Assembly: GCF_003594885.1 (NCBI RefSeq)
Contig: NZ_QZEZ01000001.1
Span: 186,001 to 250,000, forward strand
DNA: 64,000 nt
Direction of reading: 5' to 3'
DNA from: Vallicoccus soli
GTDB lineage: Bacteria > Actinomycetota > Actinomycetes > Motilibacterales > Motilibacteraceae
Numbering within the stretch: the stretch's first letter is position 1; each line of letters begins with the position of its first letter. The notes under the pieces are model-generated. The model had not been told where the DNA came from. It ran no database searches and saw only the letters and a program-made list of their open reading frames with translations. Of the stretch, positions 8,782 through 19,200 are shown piece after piece. A program made the translations under genes and the position numbers.

Positions 8782-8832
8782 GGTCGTGCGGGGTGGTCGT
8801 GCGGGGCGGTCGTGCGGGTGGTCGTGCGGGGT
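8782..8832. repeat. Four tandem 12-13-bp GGTCGTGCGGGGT units in a divergent promoter region
   Basis: Four head-to-tail copies of GGTCGTGCGGG(G)(T/C) lie between the Csp gene start and the SDR gene start. The spacing of just over one helical turn would suit cooperative protein binding, but no factor can be named. Could equally be a simple slippage repeat. Confidence 0.7.
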
Positions 8833-8906
8833 CGCGGGCGCGGCCGCGCACCCCCGGTGCCTGCCCGCTGCGCGCCCGGGCGAACGCCCGCGGGTAGCGT
8901 CGGCCC

Positions 8907-9887
8907 GTGGCCCTCTCCGTGCTCTTCCTCGGCGGCACCGGCATCATCAGCTCCGCCTGCGTGGCGCGGGCGCAGGCGGTGGGCCACGAGGTCACCGTCG
9001 TCAACCGCGGGGCCACCTCCGCGCGGCCCGTGCCCGACGGGGTCGAGGTCCTGCACGCCGACGTGCGCGACCCGGCGGCGCTGCGCGGCGCGCTCGGCGG
9101 GCGCTCCTTCGACGTCGTGGCCGACTTCGTGGCCTTCCTGCCCCAGCACGTCGAGGACGACGTCGCCCTGCTCGCCGGGCGCACCGGCCACTACGTGCTC
9201 ATCAGCAGCGCGTCCGCGTACCGGACGCCGCCCGGGCGGCTGCCCGTCGTCGAGTCGACACCGCTGCGCAACCCCTACTGGCAGTACAGCCGCGACAAGA
9301 TCGCCTGCGAGGACGCGCTCGTGCGGGCGTACCGGGACACCGGGTTCCCGGGCACGGTCGTGCGCCCCTCGCACACCTACGACCGCACGCTCGTGCCCAC
9401 GCACGGCGGCTGGACCGACGTCGACCGCATGCGCCGCGGCCTGCCGGTCCTCGTCCACGGCGACGGCACGTCGCTGTGGACGCTGACGCACCACGCCGAC
9501 TTCGCCCGCGCCTTCGTCGGCCTGCTGGGCCACCCGGACGCGGTGGGGGAGGCGTTCCACATCACCAGCGACGAGGCGATGGCGTGGGACCGGGTGTACG
9601 AGGCGCTCGGCGCGGCCGCGGGGGTGCCCGCGCCGCGGCTCGTCCACGTGCCCTCGGAGGTCGTCGCCGAGCACGACCCGGAGACCGGGGCGAGCCTGCT
9701 CGGGGACAAGGCGCACTCGATGGTCTTCGACAACAGCAAGGTCAAGCGCCTCGTGCCCGGCTGGGAGGCCACGACCCCGTTCCACGTCGGGGCCCGCGAG
9801 GTCGTCGCGTGGTACGACGCCGACCCCGCCCGCCGCCGCGTCGACGCCGGGTGGGACGCGCTGTCGGACCGGCTGACCCGCCGCTAG
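8907..9887 (+). CDS. NAD(P)-dependent epimerase/dehydratase-like SDR protein
   Basis: 326 residues. Extended-SDR fold: N-terminal nucleotide loop GGTGIIS, acidic/Asn region VVNRG, D in HADVRD, active-site-like SSASAY and YSRDK. The YxxxK pair is present as Y-S-R-D-K. Substrate is not evident; similar actinobacterial proteins are annotated as NAD-dependent epimerases or reductases. GTG start with TAGCGT 6 nt upstream and no Shine-Dalgarno, fitting a leaderless mRNA. Convergent with the next gene; both stops share the palindrome CTAG. Confidence 0.85.
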   Translation: MALSVLFLGGTGIISSACVARAQAVGHEVTVVNRGATSARPVPDGVEVLHADVRDPAALRGALGGRSFDVVADFVAFLPQHVEDDVALLAGRTGHYVLISSASAYRTPPGRLPVVESTPLRNPYWQYSRDKIACEDALVRAYRDTGFPGTVVRPSHTYDRTLVPTHGGWTDVDRMRRGLPVLVHGDGTSLWTLTHHADFARAFVGLLGHPDAVGEAFHITSDEAMAWDRVYEALGAAAGVPAPRLVHVPSEVVAEHDPETGASLLGDKAHSMVFDNSKVKRLVPGWEATTPFHVGAREVVAWYDADPARRRVDAGWDALSDRLTRR

Positions 9888-10825
9888 GCGAGCGGCCCCC
9901 GCCAGGGCGTCGGCGCCGCGCCCCCGCACTGCGCGATGAGCTCGGCGTGGACCCACGCCTGGAGCGCGCGCACGTCGTCGGGCTGCACCATCGTCAGCAG
10001 CTCGCGGTCGCGGGACCAGGCGTCGAGGGCGCCGAGCGCGTCGCGGAACTCGCGCACGAGCTCCTCGCCGCCGGGCGCCCAGGGGTAGTGCAGGTCCACG
10101 ACCGCGTCCCCTCGCAGGTACGCCTCGCGCCGCTCGCGGTCCGGCCCCGGCAGGTCGTCCCCGAAGCGCTCGCTGGCCTCGGCGGCCACCCGCAGCAGCC
10201 GCTCCGGCGCGTGGGTGCCGCCGCGAGCGGCGCCGTCGGCCAGCAGGGCGCACTCGCGCAGCAGGGCCTCGGCGTGCTCCTTGGCCCGCAGCCCGAGCTG
10301 CACCGGGTAGTCGCGCAGGACGAGCAGGCGGGCCGCCGGCGGGTCCTCCGGGGGCTCGTCCGGCCAGGCGGCGAGGAGCGCGTCGACGTCCAGGTCCTCC
10401 GCGACGGGCGCGGGCGCGAGGTCGAGCTCGCACCAGACGACCTTGCCGACGCCGGGGCGGGGGTCCACCCCCCACGCGCGGCAGAGCGCCTGCACCATCT
10501 CCAGCCCCCGGCCGGTGACCGCGCCGTCGCTGTGCACGACCTGCCGGGGGACCCGCGCCGAGCGGTCGAGCACCTCGAGGCGCACCGCGCCGGAGGCGAG
10601 GGCGACGAGCACCTCGAGCTCGGTCCGGGCGTGCAGGACCGCGTTGGTGACCAGCTCGCTCACGCAGACCTCGGCGTCGGCCACGACGTCGTCGGGCACG
10701 GTGCCCGCGCCCAGGTGCCCGCGCACCAGGCGGCGGGCGGCCGGGACCGACGCGCTGGCGGCCGGGAACCGGGCGCGCGCCGCCCCGGGCGCGGTGGTCG
10801 GGCCCACAGCGGCGCCTCCGTGCAT
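9884..10825 (-). CDS. HATPase_c_2 (RsbW-like) ATP-binding regulatory protein
   Basis: 313 residues. Residues about 20-145 form an anti-sigma-kinase-type ATPase domain with the N-box VSELVTNAVLHA and the G-box GRGLEMV plus a closing VVWCELDL strand. The remaining C-terminal half is helical and not assigned; it contains no clear catalytic motif. Proteins of this kind switch partner proteins or sigma factors, often with PP2C phosphatases such as the one at 16223. ATG start with GGGGAG 6 nt upstream. Its stop codon overlaps that of the convergent SDR gene. Confidence 0.8.
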   Translation of the reverse strand: MHGGAAVGPTTAPGAARARFPAASASVPAARRLVRGHLGAGTVPDDVVADAEVCVSELVTNAVLHARTELEVLVALASGAVRLEVLDRSARVPRQVVHSDGAVTGRGLEMVQALCRAWGVDPRPGVGKVVWCELDLAPAPVAEDLDVDALLAAWPDEPPEDPPAARLLVLRDYPVQLGLRAKEHAEALLRECALLADGAARGGTHAPERLLRVAAEASERFGDDLPGPDRERREAYLRGDAVVDLHYPWAPGGEELVREFRDALGALDAWSRDRELLTMVQPDDVRALQAWVHAELIAQCGGAAPTPWRGPLA

Positions 10826-10926
10826 CGAGATCTCCCCCGTCCATCGCCTCGCGCCGACCCAGTGTTACCGATCGGCCACGAGGCGTCCTGCCAGACGCGG
10901 GACCCGGGCACCAGCCACCGGCCGCA

Positions 10927-13485
10927 TCAGCCCCCGGCCGCAGCGGCCTCCGGCTCGCGCACCTCGACCTCGAGCCGGCCGTCGCGCACGCCGAGGCGCG
11001 CGACCTGGCCCCGGCGCAGCCGCCCGCCGAGCAGCAGGTTGGACAGCCGGTCGTCGACCTGGCGCTGGACGGTGCGCCGCAGCGGGCGCGCGCCGTACTC
11101 CGGCTGGTAGCCCTGCTCGACGAGCAGGTCGCGCGCCTCGTCGTCCACCTCCAGCACGACGCCCTGGGCGTGCACCCGCCGGCGGCTCTCCTCGAGCACC
11201 AGGTCGACGACCTGGCGCAGCTGCGCCTGCTCGAGCCGGCGGAAGACGACGATCTCGTCGATCCGGTTGAGGAACTCCGGGCGGAAGGACTCGCGCAGCC
11301 GGCGCATGACGCGGTCCTGCACGTCCCGCTCGGCCGGCCCGTCGCCGGTGCTGAAGCCGATGCGCCCGACGGTGCCCACCACGGCCTCCGAGCCGAGGTT
11401 GCTCGTCATGATGACGACGACGTTCTTGAAGCTCACCGTCCGGCCCTGCGAGTCCGTCAGCCGGCCGTCGTCGAGCAGCTGCAGCAGGACGTTGAACACG
11501 TCCGGGTGGGCCTTCTCCACCTCGTCGAGCAGCAGGACGCAGTACGGGCGGCGCCGCACGGCCTCGGTGAGCTGCCCGGCCTCCTCGTGCCCGACGTAGC
11601 CGGGGGGAGCGCCGACGAGCCGGCTCACGGTGTGGCGCTCCTGGAACTCGCTCATGTCGAGGCGGACCATCCGGTCCTGGTCGCCGAAGAGCGCCTCCGC
11701 GAGCGTGCGCGCCAGCTCGGTCTTGCCGACGCCCGTGGGGCCGAGGAACAGGAAGCTGCCGATCGGGCGGTCCGGGTCGCCGAGGCCCGCGCGGGAGCGG
11801 CGCACGGCCTGCGCCACCGCCGCGACCGCCTCGTCCTGGCCGACGACCCGCTGGTGCAGGGCCTCCTCGAGGCGGGAGAGCCGGTCCATCTCCTCCTCGG
11901 TGAGCTGCGCGGCGGGGATGCCGGTGCGGCGCGCGACGACCTCGGCGACGTCCTGCGCGGTCACCTCCGGCACCGCGCCCGTGCCCGTGCGCGCCTGGTC
12001 GACCTGCTCCTGCAGGGCCGCGACCTCGTCGCGCAGCGCGACGGCGCGCTCGTACTGCTCGTGGGCGACGGCCTGGTCCTTGTCGCGGCGCAGCTGCTCC
12101 AGGCGCTGCTCCAGCCCGCGCACGTCCGCCGCGGGGGTGCGCACCCGCAGCCGCTTGCGCGCGCCCGCCTGGTCGACGAGGTCGATCGCCTTGTCGGGCA
12201 GGAACCGGTCGGCGACGTACCGGTCGGACAGCTCGGCGGCGGCGGCGAGCGCCGCGTCGGCGTACCGGACCTGGTGGTGCGCCTCGTAGCGGTCGCGCAG
12301 GCCGCGCAGGATCTCCACGGTCTGCTCGACGGTCGGCTCGGGCACGAGGATCGGCTGGAAGCGTCGCTCGAGCGCCGCGTCCTTCTCGACGTACCGCCGG
12401 TACTCGTCGAGCGTCGTCGCGCCGACGACGTGCAGCTCGCCGCGGGCCAGCGCCGGCTTGAGCATCTGCGCGGCGTCGGCGCCGCCGCCCTCGCCGCCCC
12501 CGCCGGCGCCCACCACGGTGTGCAGCTCGTCGATGAACAGGACGAGCTCGTCGCCGTGGGAGCGGACCTCGTCGAGCACCGACGTCAGCCGCTCCTCGAA
12601 GTCGCCGCGGTAGCGGGTGCCGGCGACGAGCCCGGTCACGTCGAGGCCCACCACGCGCCGCCCGCGCAGCGTCTCCGGCACGTCGCCGTCGACGATCCGC
12701 TGGGCGATCCCCTCGACGATCGCCGTCTTGCCGACGCCGGCCTCGCCGACGAGCACCGGGTTGTTCTTGGTCCGCCGCGACAGCACCTCGAGGGTCTGCT
12801 CGATCTCCTCGTCGCGCCCGACGACCGGGTCGAGCCTTCCGGAGCGGGCGGCCTCGGTGAGGTCGCGGCCGTACCGGTCGAGGGTGGGGGTGCCGCTGGT
12901 CGCGCCCTGGCCGCCGCCGGGCTGGCCCTGCGGCGCGGGGCCCCCCGGGACCGGGGCGCCGGTGGCGCCGCCGCCGGCCGGCGGCCCGGCCTGCAGCGAC
13001 TGCGCCGTGACGCCGTTCGCCGCGAGCACCTGGGCCGCGCCCGACTCGCCGTTGAGCAGCAGGGCGAGGAGCAGGTGCTCCGGGCCGATGTACGAGGCCC
13101 CCAGCGCCCGCGCGACCTGGTGCGCGTCCAGCAGGGCCCGCTTCGCGGCGGGGGTGAGCACCGGCGGCTCCTGCGCCGCGGGCGCGCCCTCCATGACGAG
13201 CTCGAGCTGGCGCAGCACCGCGTCGGGGTCGGCGCCGGCGCGCGCCACGAGGCCGCGCCCGGGCTCGGTGCGCAGCACCGCCCAGAGCAGGTGCTCGGTG
13301 TCGAGGTCGTCGCTGCCCCACTGCGCGGCCTGGCGCGCCGCGGCGGTGAGCACCTCGCGCGCGGCCGCGCTCATGAGCCGCGTGATGTCGACCCGGTGCA
13401 CGGGCCGCCCCGCCCCGCCGAAGAAGCGGGCGAGCAGGTCGTCGAACGAGCCCGGGTCGAGCGGGCCGCCGTACCCGGCGCTCAC
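10927..13485 (-). CDS. Clp ATPase, ClpC-like unfoldase
   Basis: 852 residues. Order: short N-terminal tail, Clp_N double repeat (about 36-180), first AAA module with GEAGVGKT near residue 247, UVR-like coiled segment near 480, second AAA module with GPTGVGKT near 580, and D2-small domain. An IGF tripeptide follows TSNLGS near residue 708, where ClpP-partner unfoldases carry their docking loop; this argues for ClpC over the disaggregase ClpB. The N-terminal DLLARFFGG...VDITRL stretch is typical of an actinobacterial paralogue. GTG start at 13485 lacks a clear ribosome site, so the N-terminus is uncertain. Divergent from the LacI gene. Confidence 0.88.
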   Translation of the reverse strand: MSAGYGGPLDPGSFDDLLARFFGGAGRPVHRVDITRLMSAAAREVLTAAARQAAQWGSDDLDTEHLLWAVLRTEPGRGLVARAGADPDAVLRQLELVMEGAPAAQEPPVLTPAAKRALLDAHQVARALGASYIGPEHLLLALLLNGESGAAQVLAANGVTAQSLQAGPPAGGGATGAPVPGGPAPQGQPGGGQGATSGTPTLDRYGRDLTEAARSGRLDPVVGRDEEIEQTLEVLSRRTKNNPVLVGEAGVGKTAIVEGIAQRIVDGDVPETLRGRRVVGLDVTGLVAGTRYRGDFEERLTSVLDEVRSHGDELVLFIDELHTVVGAGGGGEGGGADAAQMLKPALARGELHVVGATTLDEYRRYVEKDAALERRFQPILVPEPTVEQTVEILRGLRDRYEAHHQVRYADAALAAAAELSDRYVADRFLPDKAIDLVDQAGARKRLRVRTPAADVRGLEQRLEQLRRDKDQAVAHEQYERAVALRDEVAALQEQVDQARTGTGAVPEVTAQDVAEVVARRTGIPAAQLTEEEMDRLSRLEEALHQRVVGQDEAVAAVAQAVRRSRAGLGDPDRPIGSFLFLGPTGVGKTELARTLAEALFGDQDRMVRLDMSEFQERHTVSRLVGAPPGYVGHEEAGQLTEAVRRRPYCVLLLDEVEKAHPDVFNVLLQLLDDGRLTDSQGRTVSFKNVVVIMTSNLGSEAVVGTVGRIGFSTGDGPAERDVQDRVMRRLRESFRPEFLNRIDEIVVFRRLEQAQLRQVVDLVLEESRRRVHAQGVVLEVDDEARDLLVEQGYQPEYGARPLRRTVQRQVDDRLSNLLLGGRLRRGQVARLGVRDGRLEVEVREPEAAAAGG

Positions 13486-13542
13486 CGGCGCGCCCGGCCG
13501 GTGCTCGCGGCGCGGGCCGGGCCCGCCGCGCCCGGCAGGGGC

Positions 13543-13632
13543 GTCCGGGTCGTCCGGGGGGTCCGGGTCGTCCGGGGGGTCCGGGTCGTCCGGGGGGTCC
13601 GGGTCGTCCGGGTCGTCCGGGTCGTCCGGGTC
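13543..13632. repeat. GTCCGGGTC-based tandem repeat between clp and the LacI gene
   Basis: Three 18-bp units (GTCCGGGTCGTCCGGGGG) followed by four 9-bp units (GTCCGGGTC), contiguous. It lies in the divergent intergenic space. On the minus strand it is open in the clp frame as an Asp/Pro run, but no convincing start precedes it, so I treat it as non-coding. Confidence 0.85.
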
Positions 13633-13746
13633 GTGGTCGTGGCGCTGCGCATGCCGGCCCGGCTTCCCGGCGTCGCCCCGGCCTAACGCGCACGACCGGT
13701 ACCGTCCGTCCTGCACGGGGGCCGGGACGCGCGAGGAGGTGCCGAG

Positions 13747-14787
13747 GTGGCCGCACGGAGCGGTCCGGACGCGGGGCGTCGTGCCCCGACGCTGGAGCAG
13801 GTGGCGAGCCTGGCCGGCGTCGGGCGGGGCACCGCGAGCCGCGCCCTCACCGGAGCCCCGCAGGTCAGCCCCCGGGCGCGCGCCGCCGTGGAGCGGGCGG
13901 CGGCCGAGCTGGGCTACCGGCCCAACCGCGCCGCGCGCAGCCTGGTGACGCGCCGCAGCGGGTCGCTGGGCCTGGTGCTCAGCGAGACCGAGGAGCAGGT
14001 GTTCGGCGACCCCTTCTTCGCCGCGGTCGTGCGCGGGGTCAACGAGGAGCTGCTCGCCACCGACGTGCAGCTCGTGCTCATGATCACGCGGACGCCGGTG
14101 GAGCGTGAGCGGCTGGAGCACTACGCCGTCGACCGGCACGTCGACGGGATGATCCTCGTCTCCTCGCACGGCGACGACCCGCTGCCGGGCACCCTCGCCG
14201 GCGCGGGCGTGCCCGTCGCGGTGCTGGGCCGCCCGGCCCACGACGTGCCGGGCGTCCTCGTCGTCGACGCGGACAACCGCGGCGGCGCCCGGGCCGCGAC
14301 CGAGCACCTCGTCGCCGCCGGCCGCCGGCGCATCGCGACGATCGCCGGGCCGCAGGACATGGCGGCCGGCGCCGACCGCCTCGAGGGCTACCGCGAGGCG
14401 CTCGTCGCGGCGCGGCGGCGCCCGGCCAAGGCGCTCGTCGGGCACAGCGACTACACGGTGGCGGGGGGCCGCGCGGCGATGGAGCGGCTGCTGCGCCGCG
14501 AGCCGGGCCTGGACGCCGTCCTCGCCGCCTCGGACCTCGTCGCGGCCGGCGCCCTGCAGGCCCTCGCCGCGGCCGGGCGCCGGGTGCCCGAGGACGTCGC
14601 CGTGGTCGGGTTCGACGACATCCCGCTCGCCGCGCACCTGCAGCCCGCCCTCACGACGGTGCGCCAGCCCATCGACGAGATGGGCCGGCGCCTCGCCCGC
14701 ATGCTCCTCGACGCCGTGGCCGGGCGCGCCCCCGAGCCCTCGACGGTGGTGCTGCCGACCGAGCTGGTCGTGCGCGCCTCGGGCTGA
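13747..14787 (+). CDS. LacI-family transcriptional regulator
   Basis: 346 residues. N-terminal helix-turn-helix [20 protein letters not shown] (the usual VS-TVSR is replaced by GR-TASR) with hinge helix [11 protein letters not shown], then a periplasmic-binding-protein-like effector domain ending in the usual VRQP and dimer region. Effector unknown; likely a sugar or nucleoside. GTG start with GAGGAGG about 7 nt upstream. No transporter or catabolic genes are adjacent, so the target operon is not evident; the divergent clp promoter is one candidate. Confidence 0.93.
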   Translation: MAARSGPDAGRRAPTLEQVASLAGVGRGTASRALTGAPQVSPRARAAVERAAAELGYRPNRAARSLVTRRSGSLGLVLSETEEQVFGDPFFAAVVRGVNEELLATDVQLVLMITRTPVERERLEHYAVDRHVDGMILVSSHGDDPLPGTLAGAGVPVAVLGRPAHDVPGVLVVDADNRGGARAATEHLVAAGRRRIATIAGPQDMAAGADRLEGYREALVAARRRPAKALVGHSDYTVAGGRAAMERLLRREPGLDAVLAASDLVAAGALQALAAAGRRVPEDVAVVGFDDIPLAAHLQPALTTVRQPIDEMGRRLARMLLDAVAGRAPEPSTVVLPTELVVRASG

Positions 14788-14800
14788 GGCGGGCCCGGGC

Positions 14801-15259
14801 TCAGCCGCGCGAGGCCGCCCGGTCGATCCAGACGAGCACCTCGCGCGGCCCGCCGGGCACGGCGAGGGCCATCGCGGACACCCGGGCGCGCACCGCCTCG
14901 AGGTCCTCCTCGGCCCAGCCGCCCGGTCCCGGCGGCTCGACCTGCACGCTCACCGCGAGGAACGGCTGCTCGGGGTCGATCCAGCGCTTCTCCGCGACGA
15001 CGCGCGCGACCCGCACCCCGCCCGCCTCGACCGCCGCCGCCTCGCGGGCCACGACCTCGACGGCCTTGGCGACCGCGCGGTCGAAGGACTCGGCGCGGTC
15101 ACGGCGCAGGTGGTCGGACCGGGCCCGCCGCGCGTCGGCGACGGCCTCGGCCCGCGAGCGCCCCACGCGGTACGCCGGCCGCTCCGGCGCCGGGTCCGGC
15201 GCCGCCGGGGGGCGCCGCGGCCGCTCGCCCCAGTGCAGGTGGCCGTACGGCTCGTCCAC
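14801..15259 (-). CDS. Conserved hypothetical protein
   Basis: 152 residues, not recognised. N-terminal third is Pro/Arg-rich and probably disordered; the rest alternates charged helices and a strand ([20 protein letters not shown]). GTG start with AGGAGG about 12 nt upstream, rather far. No signal peptide or membrane segment. Convergent with the LacI gene and downstream of the PIG-L gene on the same strand (82-bp gap). Confidence 0.65.
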   Translation of the reverse strand: MDEPYGHLHWGERPRRPPAAPDPAPERPAYRVGRSRAEAVADARRARSDHLRRDRAESFDRAVAKAVEVVAREAAAVEAGGVRVARVVAEKRWIDPEQPFLAVSVQVEPPGPGGWAEEDLEAVRARVSAMALAVPGGPREVLVWIDRAASRG

Positions 15260-15341
15260 GCCCCCCGCCCCCCTCCTCGTGCCGACCCCTGCCCGTCGGC
15301 CGCCGCGGGCCCGACCTGAGCAGGCGCGCGGCCGCGGGGGG

Positions 15342-16118
15342 TCACGCCACCCAGGGCGGCGGGCCGTCCGGGCGCAGCACGTGCACGTCGAGCAGGAGGG
15401 CGGCCTCCACGCCGAGCGCCGGGCCCGAGGCCCGGGCCATCCAGGTGAGGAACGGGCGCGGCTCGGGCCCCGCGGCGCCGAGGCCCGCGGTGTACTCGGC
15501 GTGGGCCTCGAGCGAGCGCACGCCGCGCTCCAGCGGCTCGCCCGTGACGTCGACGCCGTGCGTCGGGTGCGGGGAGCCGGCGACGGCCACGAAGCGGACC
15601 CCGCCCCAGGGCTCCAGCCCGTCGGCCAGCTGCTCCGGGAAGACCCACCGGTTCCCGGCGTCGCGGGCCGCGTCGAGGGCGGCGAGCCCGACCACCCGGT
15701 GGTCCGCCTGGTTGACCATGCCGCCGACCATGCGCACGTCGAAGGCGCCGGTGAGGAGCACCTCGGGGCGCAGGCGGCGGACCTCGAGCGCGATCTCGCG
15801 CCGCAGCCGCAGGGCGTCGTGGACCACGCCGTCGGGGTGGTCGAGGAACACCAGGTCCTCGACGCCGACCTCCCGGGCCCCCGCGCGCTCCTCCTCCTCG
15901 CGCAGCGGCCCGGCCCGCTCGGGGGCGAGCGCGTCGATGCCGGCCTCGCCGCGGGTGGCGAGGAGGTACGTCACGCGCTTGCCCTGCGCCGTCCAGCGGG
16001 CGACGGCCGCCGCGGTGCCGTACTCGAGGTCGTCGGGGTGGGCGGCCACGGCCAGGCAGCGCTCCCAATCCTCGGGGAGCGCGGGCAGGAGGCCGGCCGC
16101 TGGGCTGGACGCGTCCAC
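15342..16118 (-). CDS. PIG-L family N-deacetylase
   Basis: 258 residues. The zinc motif AHPDDLEYG near residue 26 and a later Hxx(D/H)H-like HRVVG region mark the PIG-L/LmbE metal-dependent amidohydrolase fold, which removes acetyl groups from N-acetylglucosamine-type substrates. Substrate here is unknown; the neighbourhood does not point to mycothiol. GTG start preceded by TAGCGT at 7 nt and no Shine-Dalgarno, consistent with leaderless transcription. Divergent from the hybrid kinase gene. Confidence 0.88.
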   Translation of the reverse strand: MDASSPAAGLLPALPEDWERCLAVAAHPDDLEYGTAAAVARWTAQGKRVTYLLATRGEAGIDALAPERAGPLREEEERAGAREVGVEDLVFLDHPDGVVHDALRLRREIALEVRRLRPEVLLTGAFDVRMVGGMVNQADHRVVGLAALDAARDAGNRWVFPEQLADGLEPWGGVRFVAVAGSPHPTHGVDVTGEPLERGVRSLEAHAEYTAGLGAAGPEPRPFLTWMARASGPALGVEAALLLDVHVLRPDGPPPWVA

Positions 16119-16125
16119 GGCGCGG

Positions 16126-16216
16126 ACGCTAGCCCCGCCCCTCCGCCCGCGCCATGGCCCGTACGGACCACCCCGCGCACCGGCGGGGGTGCCGGGGCGG
16201 CGCCAGGCGGTACGGT
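16126..16216. promoter_or_regulatory. Pair of divergent leaderless-type promoters
   Basis: Minus-strand -10 TAGCGT at 16126-16131 ends 7 nt before the PIG-L GTG; plus-strand -10 TACGGT at 16211-16216 ends 6 nt before the hybrid kinase GTG. Both starts lack a Shine-Dalgarno sequence, so transcription probably begins at or next to the start codon. Confidence 0.6.
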
Positions 16217-16222
16217 CCCGGT

Positions 16223-19200
16223 GTGCCGCCCGCGCCCGAGCCCCCGCGGGAGCCGCGGCCCCCCGCCGCCGTGCTCCCGGGCGCCCTCGCGTCCGGCGGC
16301 CGGGTGGGGCGCGACCTCGCCGCGGTCGACTGGGCGGCCACGCCGCTCGGCGACCCGGCCGGCTGGCCGCAGAGCCTGCGCAGCACGGTGCGGATCCTGC
16401 TCACCTCGCGCTTCGCCATGTGGATGGCGTGGGGCCCGGAGCTGACGTTCCTCTGCAACGACGCCTACCGCCGCGACACGCTCGGGCGGAAGTACCCCTG
16501 GGCGCTCGGCCGGCCCGCGCGCGAGGTCTGGGCCGAGATCTGGCCGGACATCGCGCCGCGCATCGAGCGGGTGCTCACCACGGGCGAGGCGACGTGGGAC
16601 GAGGCGCTCATGCTCTTCCTCGAGCGCAGCGGCTACCGGGAGGAGACGTACCACACCTTCTCCTACAGCCCCCTCACCGACGAGGACGGCGTCGTCGTCG
16701 GCATGCTCTGCGTCGTCAGCGAGGAGACCGAGCGGGTCGTCTCCGCCCGGCACCTGGCGACGGTGCGCGAGGTGGGCTCGGCGCTCACCGCGCTGCGCAG
16801 CGAGCGGGAGGTCCTCGACGCGGCGGCGGCCCGGCTCGCGGCCGACCAGCGCTCCCTGCCGTTCACGGCGACGTACCTCGTCGACGCCGAGGCGGTCACC
16901 GCGCGGCTCGGCGCCGCCAGCGGCGTGCTCCCCGGCGCGCCGGCGGCCCCGCTCGAGCTGCCCCTCGGCGACGGCGGTGCCTGGCCCCTCGCCGACGTGC
17001 TCGCCGGGCGCACCGCGGTGCTCGACGTCACCGCCCGCCCCGGCCTGCCCACCGGCGCCTGGGACGCCCCGCCCCGGCACGTCCTCGTCGTGCCGCTGCG
17101 CCAGCAGGGCCCCGACGGCGGCACCCGGGTCGCGGGCGCCCTCGTCGCCGGGCTGAACCCGTGGCGCCCGCTCGACGCCGACGCCCGCGGCTTCGTCGAG
17201 CTCGTCGCCACCCAGGTGTCCAGCGCGCTGGCCGGCGCGCGGGCGTACGAGGAGGAGCGCGAGCGCGCGGAGCGCCTGCAGGAGCTCGACCGGGCCAAGA
17301 CCGCCTTCTTCACCAACGTCAGCCACGAGGTCCGCACGCCCCTCACGCTGCTCCTGGGACCGGCGGAGGACGCGCTCGCCGACCGCGCGCACCCGCTGGC
17401 GCCCCCGCAGCGCGAGCGCGTCGAGGTGGTGCAGCGCAACGGCGAGCGCCTGCTCAAGCTCGTCAACACCCTGCTGGACTTCCAGCGGGTCGAGGCCGGG
17501 GGGCTCCGGGGGCGCTTCGAGCCGGTCGACCTCGCCGCCGCGACCGCCGAGCTCGCCGGCACCTTCGCCGCCGCGTACGAGCGGGCCGGCCTCGCGCTCG
17601 TCGTCGACTGCCCGCCGCTGCCCGGGCCGGTCCACGTGGACCGGGAGATGTGGGCCGAGGTCGTCCTCAACCTGCTGTCCAACGCGCTGAAGCACACGTT
17701 CGAGGGGCGCGTCACCGTGCGGCTGCGGGCCGGCGACGGGCGCGCGGTGCTCGTCGTCGAGGACACCGGCACGGGGATCCCGCAGGACCAGCACCACCGG
17801 CTCTTCCAGCGCTTCGCCCGCGTGGAGGGGGCGGCCTCGCGCAGCCACGAGGGGTCGGGGATCGGCCTGGCGCTCGTCGCCGACCTGGTCCGGGCCCACG
17901 GCGGGACCGTCGCGGTGCGCAGCGCGCCGGGCGCGGGGAGCGCCTTCGAGGTCGCCGTCCCGCTGGGCAGCGACCACCTGCCGGCAGACCAGGTCGTCGC
18001 GGAGCCGGGCCCCGCCGGCGGCGACCGGGCCGCGCGCACCGCGCGCGGCTTCCTCGCCGAGGCGCTGCGCTGGAGCGCCGCGGCGCCGGAGCCCGACGGC
18101 GAGGACCCCGCGGACCCGCGGGAGCCGGCCCGGGCGGCGCCCGCCGCCGCGCCCCCCGCCCCGGCGCCGGGCGGGCGCCCGCGCGTGCTCGTCGTCGACG
18201 ACAACGCCGACATGCGCGACCACGTGCGCGGGCTGCTGGCCGCCGACCACGAGGTCCTCACGGCCCGCGACGGGCGCGAGGGCCTGGCCCTGGCCCGCGA
18301 GCGCTCGCCGGACCTCGTGCTGAGCGACGTGATGATGCCGCGCCTCGACGGCTTCGGCCTGCTGGCGGCGCTGCGGGCCGACCCGCTCACCGCCCGCACC
18401 CCCGTCATCCTGCTCTCGGCGCGCGCCGGGGAGGAGGCGACGGTGGAGGGCCTGGAGGCGGGCGCGGACGACTACCTCACCAAGCCCTTCTCCAGCCGCG
18501 AGCTGCTCGCGCGGGTGCGCGCCAACCTCGAGCTCGAGCGGGTGCGGCGCAGCCGGGGCGACCTCGCCAGGGCCCGCGAGCTCCTGGACCAGGCCCAGCG
18601 CCTGGCGCGGGTGGGCAGCTGGGAGATCGACCTGGCCAGCGGGGCGCTGCGCGCCTCCACCGAGCTGCGCCGCCAGCTGCAGCTCTCGCGCGCCGAGCTC
18701 GACGCCGCCGGCTCGCAGGGCGTGCTCGACCTGCGGGTGCCCGACGGCGACCGGCAGCGGCTGCGCGCCGCGCTCGACGCGGCGGCCGAGGGCGAGCCCC
18801 TCGACCTCGAGGTCCCGGTCGCCACGCCCGACGGGCAGCAGCGCACCTACCGGGTCCTCGGCGAGCTGGAGCGCGACGACGAGGGCCGGCCGGTGCGGCT
18901 GCGGGGCAGCACGCAGGACGTCACGGGGCGGCGGGAGGCGGAGCGGGCGGTGGCCCGCGCCGCCGCGGTCGCCGAGGCCGCGGCCCGCGAGCGCAGCATC
19001 GCCGACGAGCTGCAGCGCAGCCTGCTGCCGGAGGTGCCGCCGCGCGCCGAGGCGCTGCGGGTCGCCGCGTACTACCGGGCGGGCACCGAGGGTACCCAGG
19101 TGGGCGGCGACTGGTTCGACGTGATCGAGCTGGGGGCCGGGCGCACCGGCCTGGTCCTCGGCGACGTCATGGGCCGCGGGGTCAGGGCGGCCGCGGTGAT

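Noticed and set aside
13543..13632. CRISPR-like array
   Set aside because: Units are contiguous with no unique spacers, and no cas genes are present. The same holds for 37004-37079 and 47028-47180.
13486..13746. N-terminal extension of the Clp protein through the Asp/Pro repeat
   Set aside because: No start codon with a ribosome site or -10 box in frame; the ATG on that strand near 13652 is in another frame.
15342..16118. MshB or Mca of mycothiol metabolism
   Set aside because: Only the general PIG-L zinc motif is visible; no flanking evidence or specific residues identify mycothiol enzymes.
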